The position numbers were made by a program, and so were the translations under genes. A stretch of 5,492 bases of DNA from the NCBI GenBank assembly GCA_017412445.1, contig JAFPYA010000324.1:1-5492 (forward strand), read 5' to 3'. Positions 1 to 5,492 of the stretch are shown here, one piece after another. Numbering within the stretch: position 1 is the first letter of the stretch; every line of letters starts with the position of its first letter. The notes beneath the pieces are model-generated. The model did not search any database and had not been told where the DNA came from. It saw nothing but the letters and a program-made list of their open reading frames with translations. This stretch comes from Clostridia bacterium (GTDB lineage Bacteria; Bacillota; Clostridia; Christensenellales; Aristaeellaceae).

Positions 1-1770
1 GTTGCCCCGGCTCTTGCTCATTTTTTCGCCGTCCGTACCCAGAATCATGCCCTGGGCGGTGCGCTTGGCGTAGGGTTCGGGGGTGGGCACTTCGCCGATA
101 TCGTACAGGAACCGGTGCCAGAACCGGGAATAGAGCAGATGGCGGGTCACGTGCTCCATGCCGCCGTTGTACCAGTCAACCGGCAGCCAGTATTTCAGCT
201 CCTCGGGGTCGGCGAAGGCGTGATCGTTGTGGGGATCGCAGTAGCGCAGGAAATACCAGCTGCTGCCCGCCCACTGGGGCATGGTGTCGGTCTCGCGCTT
301 GGCGGGTCCGCCGCACTTGGGGCAGGTGGTGTTGACCCAGTCAGTCATCGCGGCCAGCGGGCTCTCGCCGTCGTCGGTCGGCTCGTAGTTTTCGACCTCA
401 GGCAGCTTGAGCGGCAGATCCTCGTACTTGAGGGGCACGTAGCCGCAGCAGGGGCAGGAGACTATCGGTATGGGCTCGCCCCAGTACCTCTGGCGGGAGA
501 ACACCCAGTCCCTGAGCTTGAAGTTGACCTTGCGGGTGCCTATGCCCTTTTGCTCCAGATGGTCGATTATCGCGGCCTTGGCCTGCTTTACGCTCATGCC
601 GTTTAAAAAGCCGCTGTTGACCATCGTGCCGGTCTGTATATCGGTAAACGCGGCCTCGGTGACGTTGCCGCCGGCCACCACCTCGATTATAGGCAGGCCG
701 AACTTGGTGGCAAACTCCCAGTCGCGCTCGTCGTGGGCGGGCACGGCCATTATGGCGCCCGTGCCGTAGCTCATAAGTACGTAGTCGCTTATCCAGACGG
801 GGATCTCCTTGCCGGTCAGGGGATTTATGGCGCGTATGCCCTTGAGCTCGACGCCGGTTTTGTCCTTGTTCATCTCCGTGCGGTCAAAGTCGCTCTTGCG
901 GGCGGCCGCCTCGCGGTAGGCGCTGATCTCGTCATAATTGGTGAGTATGTCCTTGTACTTTTCCACCAGGGGATGCTCGGGCGAAATGACCATGTAGGTC
1001 GCGCCAAAGAGCGTGTCAGGGCGGGTGGTGTACACGCGCAGCTTGTCGCCGGTGGTGAGCATGAAGTCGACCTCCGCGCCCTCGCTCCTGCCTATCCAGT
1101 TCTTCTGCTGCACGGAGACCTTTTCGATGTAGTTAACGCTGTCGAGGCCGTCTATGAGCTTTTGCGCGTAGTCGGTGATCCTCAGCATCCACTGGCTCTT
1201 GACCTTGCGGATGACGTCGCCGCCGCAGCGCTCGCATTTGCCGCCCACGACTTCCTCGTTGGCGAGGCCCACCTTGCAGGAGGTGCACCAGTTGATGGGC
1301 ATCTCAGTCTTGTATGCAAGACCGTTTTCAAACAGCTTGAGGAAGATCCACTGCGTCCACTTGTAGTATTTGGGGTCGGTGGTGTTAATCTCGCGGCTGT
1401 AATCGAAGGAGAAGCCCAGACGCTTGAGCTGCTCGCGGAAGTGATCCACGTTCTTTTTCGTGACTATCGCGGGGTGGATGTGGTTCTTTATCGCGTAGTT
1501 CTCCGTGGGCAGGCCGAACGCGTCGTAGCCTATGGGGAACAGCACGTTGTAGCCCTCCATGCGGCGCTTGCGCGCGATTATGTCCATGGCGGTATTGGAG
1601 CGGGGATGCCCCACATGCAGACCCTGTCCGCTGGGATAGGGGAACTCTATCAGCGGGTAAAACTTGGGCTTGTCGTACCTGTTCTCGGCGTTGAGCACGC
1701 CGGTGCTGTCCCAATGCTCCTGCCACTTCTTTTCGATAGCGGCGGGGACATACTCCTTAAAATAGGCCAT
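1..1770 (-). CDS. leuS: Leucyl-tRNA synthetase, partial (3' end beyond left edge)
   Basis: Class I aminoacyl-tRNA synthetase that charges tRNA-Leu with leucine in the cytoplasm. The visible 590 residues run from the start codon through the catalytic core. Seen: HIGH signature as HVGH (residues 52-55); a CxxC pair (C162/C165) with CERC (C179-C182), forming a zinc-binding insert; CP1 editing domain with the threonine-rich TTRPDT (248-253) and AVPAHDERD (342-350), whose Asp is the conserved editing residue; a second Cys cluster (C439/C441/C442 and C483/C486); and KMSKS (583-587) right at the window edge. Full-length bacterial LeuRS is about 800-870 residues, so the tRNA anticodon-binding and C-terminal domains lie outside. 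The ATG at 1770 is preceded by AAAGGAG (1786-1780) at 9-nt spacing. No lesion is seen, and proofreading motifs look intact. The upstream T-box leader with a leucine specifier independently supports the call. Confidence 0.98.
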   Translation of the reverse strand, partial: MAYFKEYVPAAIEKKWQEHWDSTGVLNAENRYDKPKFYPLIEFPYPSGQGLHVGHPRSNTAMDIIARKRRMEGYNVLFPIGYDAFGLPTENYAIKNHIHPAIVTKKNVDHFREQLKRLGFSFDYSREINTTDPKYYKWTQWIFLKLFENGLAYKTEMPINWCTSCKVGLANEEVVGGKCERCGGDVIRKVKSQWMLRITDYAQKLIDGLDSVNYIEKVSVQQKNWIGRSEGAEVDFMLTTGDKLRVYTTRPDTLFGATYMVISPEHPLVEKYKDILTNYDEISAYREAAARKSDFDRTEMNKDKTGVELKGIRAINPLTGKEIPVWISDYVLMSYGTGAIMAVPAHDERDWEFATKFGLPIIEVVAGGNVTEAAFTDIQTGTMVNSGFLNGMSVKQAKAAIIDHLEQKGIGTRKVNFKLRDWVFSRQRYWGEPIPIVSCPCCGYVPLKYEDLPLKLPEVENYEPTDDGESPLAAMTDWVNTTCPKCGGPAKRETDTMPQWAGSSWYFLRYCDPHNDHAFADPEELKYWLPVDWYNGGMEHVTRHLLYSRFWHRFLYDIGEVPTPEPYAKRTAQGMILGTDGEKMSKSRGN

Positions 1771-1779
1771 CGCAATCGT

Positions 1780-1786
1780 CTCCTTT
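1780..1786 (-). promoter_or_regulatory. Ribosome binding site of leuS
   Basis: AAAGGAG read on the minus strand, 9 nt before the ATG at 1770. It fixes the start codon of leuS. Confidence 0.85.
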
Positions 1787-1800
1787 AACGAAAGTATCTT

Positions 1801-2013
1801 AAAATAAAACGACCTTACAGGCGAAGAGGCGCGTTCCTCACGCGCGGTACCACTCTTCCTGATCCATGCAAGATCCGCTCATTTGCCCTGTAACGCAGGC
1901 GCGCGCCCTGAAAGGGATGCTCCGAAACGAGTTCGCCGCTTTCGCCCGCCGGCTCACACCTGCCGCCGGCTCTCTTGAGGCGCGTTCAAGCGGTTACTGC
2001 TTTTCTTCAACGC
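1801..2013 (-). promoter_or_regulatory. T-box riboswitch leader of leuS (tRNA-Leu responsive)
   Basis: Untranslated leader that senses the charging state of tRNA-Leu. Seen on the minus strand: AGTA motif (1998-1995); Stem I helices CCGCTT (1993-1988) with AAGCGG (1941-1936), CGCC (1982-1979) with GGCG (1946-1943), and GCCGGC (1970-1965) with GCCGGC (1953-1948); the conserved AGAGA bulge (1975-1971) and GGTGTGA distal loop (1960-1954); and the T-box sequence AGAGTGGTACCGCG (1856-1843). The specifier loop reads GAA-CTC-G, placing the specifier codon CTC (Leu) at 1931-1929, followed by a purine as is usual. The bulge UGGU (1852-1849) would pair with the ACCA end of an uncharged tRNA with discriminator A, as tRNA-Leu has. 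Known for the family: uncharged tRNA stabilises the antiterminator and raises expression. The start near 2013 is inferred from the promoter. Confidence 0.94.
1818..1861 (-). promoter_or_regulatory. T-box antiterminator hairpin
   Basis: The minus strand folds as AAGAG (1857-1853), a 7-nt bulge UGGUACC (1852-1846), GCGCGT (1845-1840), loop GAGGA, ACGCGC (1834-1829) and CUCUU (1828-1824). The stem can be extended by CAGG (1861-1858) with CCTG (1821-1818). This is the canonical antiterminator, with the tRNA acceptor-binding bulge on the 5' side. A U-rich tract TTTTATTTT (1809-1801) follows 8 nt after the extended stem. I could not find a downstream complement for a conventional competing terminator (see findings). 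Confidence 0.85.
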
Positions 2014-2019
2014 AGTTCA

Positions 2020-2047
2020 ATTATACCATCAATTTTGAAAAAAGCAA
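2020..2047 (-). promoter_or_regulatory. Promoter of the leuS T-box transcript
   Basis: Minus-strand -35 TTGCTT (2047-2042), a 16-nt spacer and a perfect -10 TATAAT (2025-2020). Transcription would start near 2013, immediately before T-box Stem I, which fits the RNA structure. The sequence just upstream of the -35 is very A/T-rich and could act as an UP element. Confidence 0.78.
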
Positions 2048-2062
2048 GAATATTTATATAAT
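2035..2062 (+). promoter_or_regulatory. Possible second (distal) promoter toward the hexosaminidase gene
   Basis: Plus-strand TTGAAA (2035-2040), a 16-nt spacer and TATAAT (2057-2062). Both boxes are close to sigma-A consensus. It overlaps the leuS promoter on the opposite strand, so the two could not be occupied together. The tract is A/T-rich, so it may be accidental. Confidence 0.35.
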
Positions 2063-2066
2063 ATTC
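2048..2066. repeat. AT-rich inverted repeat between the divergent promoters
   Basis: Perfect 7-bp arms GAATATT and AATATTC separated by TATAT, abutting the leuS -35 box. It may be an operator, an UP element or simply low-complexity AT sequence. The A/T composition makes a chance palindrome more likely than elsewhere. Confidence 0.4.
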
Positions 2067-2116
2067 ACAAAAGGGCTTCTTGTGCCTGCTCTACGGTCTT
2101 ATTCTGCGTTCATCCT

Positions 2117-2130
2117 TTCTGTTGACAGAA
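2117..2130. repeat. 14-bp palindrome over the -35 box (candidate operator)
   Basis: TTCTGT-TG-ACAGAA: perfect 6-bp arms around a 2-bp centre, containing the TTGACA -35 box. A dimeric regulator bound here would block RNA polymerase. No regulator gene is present in the window. Confidence 0.5.
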
Positions 2131-2150
2131 GCAGGCGAATATGCTAAGAT
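2122..2150 (+). promoter_or_regulatory. Main promoter of the hexosaminidase gene, extended -10
   Basis: Consensus -35 TTGACA (2122-2127), an optimal 17-nt spacer and -10 TAAGAT (2145-2150), preceded by TG at 2142-2143 (extended -10, TGCTAAGAT). The predicted start near 2157 gives a 5' UTR of about 90 nt. Both boxes lie inside inverted repeats, which suggests repression by a DNA-binding protein. Confidence 0.82.
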
Positions 2151-2160
2151 TTGGCATATT
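2138..2160. repeat. 23-bp pseudo-palindrome over the -10 box and start site (candidate operator)
   Basis: Outer arms AATATGC (2138-2144) and GCATATT (2154-2160) are perfect complements. Inside them A2146/A2147 pair with T2152/T2151, with one T/G mismatch between. That is nine of ten arm positions around a 3-bp centre, GAT. It covers the extended -10 and the predicted start, a classic repressor position. An RNA hairpin is less likely because transcription should start within the second arm. Confidence 0.6.
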
Positions 2161-2182
2161 AAAAGGCAACACATGGCGGTAT

Positions 2183-2197
2183 CATGGCCGGGCCATG
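2183..2197. repeat. 15-bp GC-rich palindrome in the hexosaminidase 5' UTR
   Basis: CATGGCC-G-GGCCATG, perfect 7-bp arms around one base. In RNA it could form a short CATGGC/GCCATG stem with a CGG loop about 50 nt before the start codon. It may be an operator or a UTR hairpin. It has no following T tract, so it is not a terminator. Confidence 0.45.
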
Positions 2198-2232
2198 CAG
2201 AACGATATTGCGAACAAATAATGCTGTCTGCT

Positions 2233-2242
2233 AAAAGGAGGT
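2233..2242 (+). promoter_or_regulatory. Strong ribosome binding site of the hexosaminidase gene
   Basis: AAAAGGAGGT lies 4-5 nt before the ATG at 2247. An in-frame TAA at 2232-2234 rules out any longer N-terminus in this frame, so the start is well fixed. Confidence 0.9.
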
Positions 2243-2246
2243 TCCC

Positions 2247-4262
2247 ATGGGCAAGGCTTATTCCTACAGGGGATTCATGCTGGATCCCGCACGTCACTTT
2301 CTTCCCTTAGAGGAGGTGCTCAGGCTCATAAAGGCGGCGTCCCTGATCGGGCTCAACCGCTTTCACTGGCATCTGACCGACGATCAGGGCTGGCGCATCG
2401 AGATCAAGCGCTATCCTCGCCTGACCGAGGTGGGCAGCGTGCGCGGGGAAAGCTGCTTTTGGGGCGAAAGCCCCACAGAGAACAACTGCGGCTTTTACAC
2501 TCAGCAGGATATAAAGCGCGCCGTGGAGTTCGCCCGCGACTGCGGGGTGGAGATCGTGCCTGAGATCGAGGTGCCGGGTCACGCCAGCGCGATGCTGGCG
2601 GCCTATACTCAATACGGCTGCCGCCGTGAGGACGCGCGGGGAATAAACGACGCGCCCTATGAATACCGCGTGCAGACCTGCGCGGGCGTGTTTCCAAATC
2701 TTATCTGCGCGGGGCGCGAGGTCGCGGTTGCGTTTCTGGAGGGTATTCTGGAGGAGATATGTGAGCTCTTTGACGGGCCTTTTGTGCACATCGGCGGCGA
2801 CGAGGCGGTAAAAATGCACTGGCGCCGCTGCCCTGACTGTCAAAGGCGCATGCGCGAAATGGGGCTGAAAAGCGAAAACGAGCTGCAGCGCTGGCTGGTG
2901 CTGCGCGCGGGCGAATTTTTATGGAAGCGGGGCAAGCGCCCCATAGTGTGGAACGAGTCGCTGGCGGGCGGCATGCTGCCCCACTATTTCGTAGTGCAGC
3001 ACTGGCTGGGCAACGACAAAGAGACGGCCGCCTTCATGAAGGAGGGCGGTGAGGTTATCTGCTCGGACGCGGACAAATACTACATCAACCGCCCCTACCA
3101 CATGCTGGACGCCCGCGCGGTGTACGAAACGCCCGATATTCCCGAATACGCCAAGGGCCGTGAGGAAAACTTGATCGGCTATGAATGCCCTCTTTGGGGC
3201 GAACGCGTCACAAACGCGCGCCGCGCCCAGCAGCGGCTGTTTCCGCGCCTTGCCATCGTAGCCGCAAGGGCCCGGGGAGAGAAAAGGCCGGATACATGGG
3301 AGGACTGCGCTGACCATCTCCGCAGGGAAAGGGAGAGGCTCAGCGCTCTTGACCTTTGCTGGGGAGAGGAAAAGTATTGGGCGATGTCCCCGGAGGACCT
3401 GGAGCAGGGTCGAAGGGAGGAGGACGAAAAGCGCCGTCTGCCCGGCATGGAAGAGGTGTTCGACGTGAACGACCGCATAATCAGGCAGGACGAAACGGAG
3501 CACTTCCTCATGCGTATCGAGATGCCGCACGCCTTTGCCATGCAGGCGGCGGACGTAAGCTGGAGCGAGCTTAAGCAATTTGCGGGCGGCGCGGAGGCTG
3601 ACGAACAAAATGGCGCGGGCGAACTGAACCGGCAGATCCGAAGGGTGCTGGACAACCGCGCCCGCGGCGTCTGGGCGGATAAGCCGGAGGAAATCTGGCT
3701 TGACACCATGCGCTGCTTTACGCGCTTTGTGAACGAGCATATGCTTCAGTACGGTCACTACGGCTTCGACCGGGGCTTTTGGACGGTGCGCCAGATTGAG
3801 GGGCGGCTGTACCGTATCGGGGAAATGGAATACGAATTGCTTGCCCAGGACGATAAGCGCCTGCTTGCGCTGCACATCCCCTCCGACGCCATTTTGGAGC
3901 CGGAAAGGCTGAACGCGTCCGTGGAAAAGGCACGGGCCTTTATGAAGGAATTTTATCCCGAGTGGGAAAACGCCACCATCACGCTGAACAGCTGGCTGCT
4001 GAGCCCCGGGCTTTCGGCGCTTTTGCCCTCGGAATCGCGCATTTTGCGCTTTCAGAAGGCGTTTTGCGGCGTGCAGGAGCAGGAGGACTGCCTTGAGGCC
4101 GTGCTGGAATGGGTCTATGAACTGCCCCCGCAAAAGCGCACCCCGGAAAGCCTTGCCCAGCTGAAGGAGGACACATATCTTCGCCGCGCGATGAAGGCTT
4201 ACCTGTTGAACGGCGGCACCATTCGCGCCGCTAGCGGCACGCTGTCAAAAAAGTTTGAGTAA
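2247..4262 (+). CDS. GH20 beta-N-acetylhexosaminidase fused to a GNAT-like C-terminal domain
   Basis: Predicted 671-residue hydrolase removing terminal GlcNAc or GalNAc. Seen: the GH20 barrel starts almost at the N-terminus with RGFMLDPARHF (R8 is the usual substrate-binding Arg), then HWHLTDDQGWRIEI (40-53), EIEVPGHASAML (106-117, with His112) and HIGGDEA (181-187). D185-E186 is the catalytic pair for substrate-assisted hydrolysis. Further along are VWNES (234-238), QHW (251-253), YECPLWGE (312-319) and LFPRLAIVAARARGEK (331-346). The GH20b N-terminal domain and any signal peptide are absent, so it is probably cytosolic. After a charged linker (about 345-410), residues about 415-666 resemble Clostridial 'acyltransferase domain' proteins (recalled as Pfam NAT_N/GNAT_C): EEIWLDTMRCFTRFVNEH, HIPSDA (543-548), NSWLLSPGL (581-589) and a basic C-terminal helix. 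The GH20 call is firm. The C-terminal family is recalled, and acyl transfer is not shown. It converges on the transporter gene with a 10-bp gap. Confidence 0.93.
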   Translation: MGKAYSYRGFMLDPARHFLPLEEVLRLIKAASLIGLNRFHWHLTDDQGWRIEIKRYPRLTEVGSVRGESCFWGESPTENNCGFYTQQDIKRAVEFARDCGVEIVPEIEVPGHASAMLAAYTQYGCRREDARGINDAPYEYRVQTCAGVFPNLICAGREVAVAFLEGILEEICELFDGPFVHIGGDEAVKMHWRRCPDCQRRMREMGLKSENELQRWLVLRAGEFLWKRGKRPIVWNESLAGGMLPHYFVVQHWLGNDKETAAFMKEGGEVICSDADKYYINRPYHMLDARAVYETPDIPEYAKGREENLIGYECPLWGERVTNARRAQQRLFPRLAIVAARARGEKRPDTWEDCADHLRRERERLSALDLCWGEEKYWAMSPEDLEQGRREEDEKRRLPGMEEVFDVNDRIIRQDETEHFLMRIEMPHAFAMQAADVSWSELKQFAGGAEADEQNGAGELNRQIRRVLDNRARGVWADKPEEIWLDTMRCFTRFVNEHMLQYGHYGFDRGFWTVRQIEGRLYRIGEMEYELLAQDDKRLLALHIPSDAILEPERLNASVEKARAFMKEFYPEWENATITLNSWLLSPGLSALLPSESRILRFQKAFCGVQEQEDCLEAVLEWVYELPPQKRTPESLAQLKEDTYLRRAMKAYLLNGGTIRAASGTLSKKFE

Positions 4263-4272
4263 AGCCCGGCGC

Positions 4273-5492
4273 CTACGCCTGACAGTCGCCCTTGAGAGTG
4301 AGCGTCAGGTTGTTCATGCTCAGGGAATAGGTGTATTTCGCGTCCTCGGCCAGCGCCAGCATAAGCTTTATGCCGGGGGTTTCGGGGTGGTCGGTCAGGT
4401 AGGATATGGGGTCGAAGGCGCGGCAGTCGTCCCTGAAGCGCAATACCCAGTGGTCGGGCTTGCCCAGCACGCGCACGGACAGGTTATGCGGCTTGTTGTC
4501 GTGAGTAAAGCCGTGGCTTATCACGTTTGAGGCCACCTCCTCTATGCACAGCGCTATGTGGCGGCTGACCCTGACGCTCTGCCCGTTTTTGATGCAAAAC
4601 TCCTCAGCCCTTTGCGACAGCTCGCTCACCTCGTCAAGGCTGCTTATGCTCGCCTCGAGCAGCCTTTCGGCGGGCGCGCCGAAATCGCCGTTAAGCAGGA
4701 GATAGGCACCGTTTTTTACAGGCGAACGCTTTTGCCTGAGCGCCGCATGCAGCAGAATAAGCATAAGCGTCACCGTTTCACCCACGACGAAAAAATACCA
4801 GAAACCGTCGATATTGCGCGGCAAGAAGCCTAAGAACAGCGCCGCAAGCGAGGGCAGGAGCGCGCCTTCAAGCGTGGAAATGCATTCGGTCAAATGCGGC
4901 TTGCCCGTAGCCTGATACATGTTTTTGAGCGCGTTGTTGGCGCAGCAAAACATGAGACCCGCCGAATAAAGCCTTATTCCCTTTACGGCCATGCCCAGCG
5001 TATCGCCGCCCGTGGTTATAAACGCCGAGGCGAACGCGGGCGCGCCGATAACCAGCACCGCGGCCATGCCGAGCCCGAGTACGGCGGAATACATGAACAG
5101 CTGCTTCATCAGGCTGATCAGCCCCGTGCGGTCCTCCTCGTTGTAGAGTATGCCCGACAGCGTCAGCGACACGCCGCCTATGCCCGTATTTACGCAGCAG
5201 GCGGCGTTGCCTATCGTGTTTATCACTGAGAACGCGGCTACCGCGCCGGCGTCCGTGCCAACGGAGGTCAGCATTTTGTTCACGACCGCTACGAGTACCA
5301 CGCCCGAGGCCAGATTAAAGCCCGCGGGCAGCCCTTCCTTAAACAGCTCGATTATCTTTTTGCGGCTGATCAGCTTAAAGGAAAATCGGAACACGCATTT
5401 TTTGCTGAGGAAATATATGAGCGCGATGGCCGTGGCTATGTAGTAGCTCAGCGACGAGGCGAGCCCCATGCCGAACATATCCCATTTGAGCA
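4273..5492 (-). CDS. MATE-family transporter fused to an RsbW/SpoIIAB-type ATPase domain, partial (5' end beyond right edge)
   Basis: The frame stays open through the right edge, so the ATG at 5478 is internal and the true start lies outside. Residues are numbered from that Met. Residues 1-250 are a hydrophobic MATE half with about seven membrane segments (near 5-25, 45-70, 78-110, 125-153, 165-185, 203-220, 226-247) and MATE-like elements such as FKEGLPAGFNLASG (46-59) and YQATGKP (188-194). MATE proteins export drugs or metabolites using Na+ or H+ gradients and normally have 12 segments, so about 190 residues are missing. After a linker, residues 270-400 form a histidine-kinase-like ATP-binding domain of the anti-sigma type: N-box EEVASN (313-318), a G1-like box RDDCRAFDP (349-357), and G2 GIKLM (369-373) followed by MNNLTL. 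The first Gly of the usual DxG box is Cys352. The domain should face the cytoplasm. Substrate and partner are unknown. Confidence 0.88.
   Translation of the reverse strand, partial: LKWDMFGMGLASSLSYYIATAIALIYFLSKKCVFRFSFKLISRKKIIELFKEGLPAGFNLASGVVLVAVVNKMLTSVGTDAGAVAAFSVINTIGNAACCVNTGIGGVSLTLSGILYNEEDRTGLISLMKQLFMYSAVLGLGMAAVLVIGAPAFASAFITTGGDTLGMAVKGIRLYSAGLMFCCANNALKNMYQATGKPHLTECISTLEGALLPSLAALFLGFLPRNIDGFWYFFVVGETVTLMLILLHAALRQKRSPVKNGAYLLLNGDFGAPAERLLEASISSLDEVSELSQRAEEFCIKNGQSVRVSRHIALCIEEVASNVISHGFTHDNKPHNLSVRVLGKPDHWVLRFRDDCRAFDPISYLTDHPETPGIKLMLALAEDAKYTYSLSMNNLTLTLKGDCQA

Noticed and set aside
733..1788. 351-codon plus-strand open frame opposite leuS
   Set aside because: It is antisense to a perfectly conserved leuS frame and has no ribosome binding site or recognisable motif; long antisense frames are expected in GC-rich codon usage.
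1866..2147. 93-codon plus-strand open frame in the intergenic region
   Set aside because: It lies across the T-box leader and both promoters, has no ribosome binding site and its product looks like translated RNA structure.
2080..2310. Short plus- and minus-strand frames across the hexosaminidase promoter and start
   Set aside because: They overlap the promoter, palindromes and ribosome binding site, have no motifs and no ribosome binding sites of their own.
2919..4133. 404-codon minus-strand open frame opposite the hexosaminidase gene
   Set aside because: Antisense shadow; the plus-strand frame has catalytic motifs, a strong ribosome binding site and a promoter, and this one has none of these.
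4262..4320. Possible bidirectional terminator between the convergent genes (GGCG-CCTA-CGCC)
   Set aside because: Only a 4-bp stem, with no adjacent T tract on either strand.
5476..5478. ATG at 5478 as the start of the transporter gene
   Set aside because: The frame remains open to the window edge, there is no ribosome binding site before it, and half of the MATE fold would be missing, so the true start lies outside.
1..5492. CRISPR arrays, insertion sequences, tRNA or rRNA genes
   Set aside because: No spaced direct repeats, transposase motifs, terminal repeats or RNA gene sequences were seen on either strand.

Overview
The window comes from a fairly GC-rich, low-phylum-signal chromosome that most resembles an uncultured gut-type Clostridia (Firmicutes/Bacillota). 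The reasons are a T-box leader in front of leuS, strong AGGAGG-type ribosome binding sites, sigma-A-like promoters, and domain combinations typical of Clostridia. No finer placement is supported. All gene calls rest on reading motifs by eye; no search was run.

Layout: (1) Positions 1-1770, minus strand, hold the first 590 codons of leuS (leucyl-tRNA synthetase); the left edge cuts the gene just after its KMSKS signature. (2) Positions 1771-2246 are a 476-bp divergent intergenic region. Its leuS side carries a promoter and a T-box leader with a CUC leucine specifier and a UGGU acceptor-binding bulge. Its other side carries an extended -10 promoter overlapped by two inverted repeats, with a third palindrome in the 5' UTR. 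(3) Positions 2247-4262, plus strand, encode a 671-residue protein that joins a GH20 beta-N-acetylhexosaminidase catalytic domain, without the usual N-terminal domain or a signal peptide, to a C-terminal module resembling the GNAT-like C-terminal domain of Clostridial 'acyltransferase domain' proteins. (4) Positions 4273-5492, minus strand, hold the C-terminal 405 codons of a protein that fuses a MATE-family multidrug/solute transporter to a cytoplasmic RsbW/SpoIIAB-type ATP-binding (HATPase) domain. It converges on the hexosaminidase gene with only 10 bp between the two stop codons.

The genes do not form one operon: leuS and the hexosaminidase gene diverge, and the hexosaminidase and transporter genes converge. 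leuS is housekeeping and is predicted to respond to uncharged tRNA-Leu. The hexosaminidase is probably a cytosolic amino-sugar enzyme under its own repressor-type control. The most unusual content is the two fusion proteins and the palindrome-rich hexosaminidase promoter.
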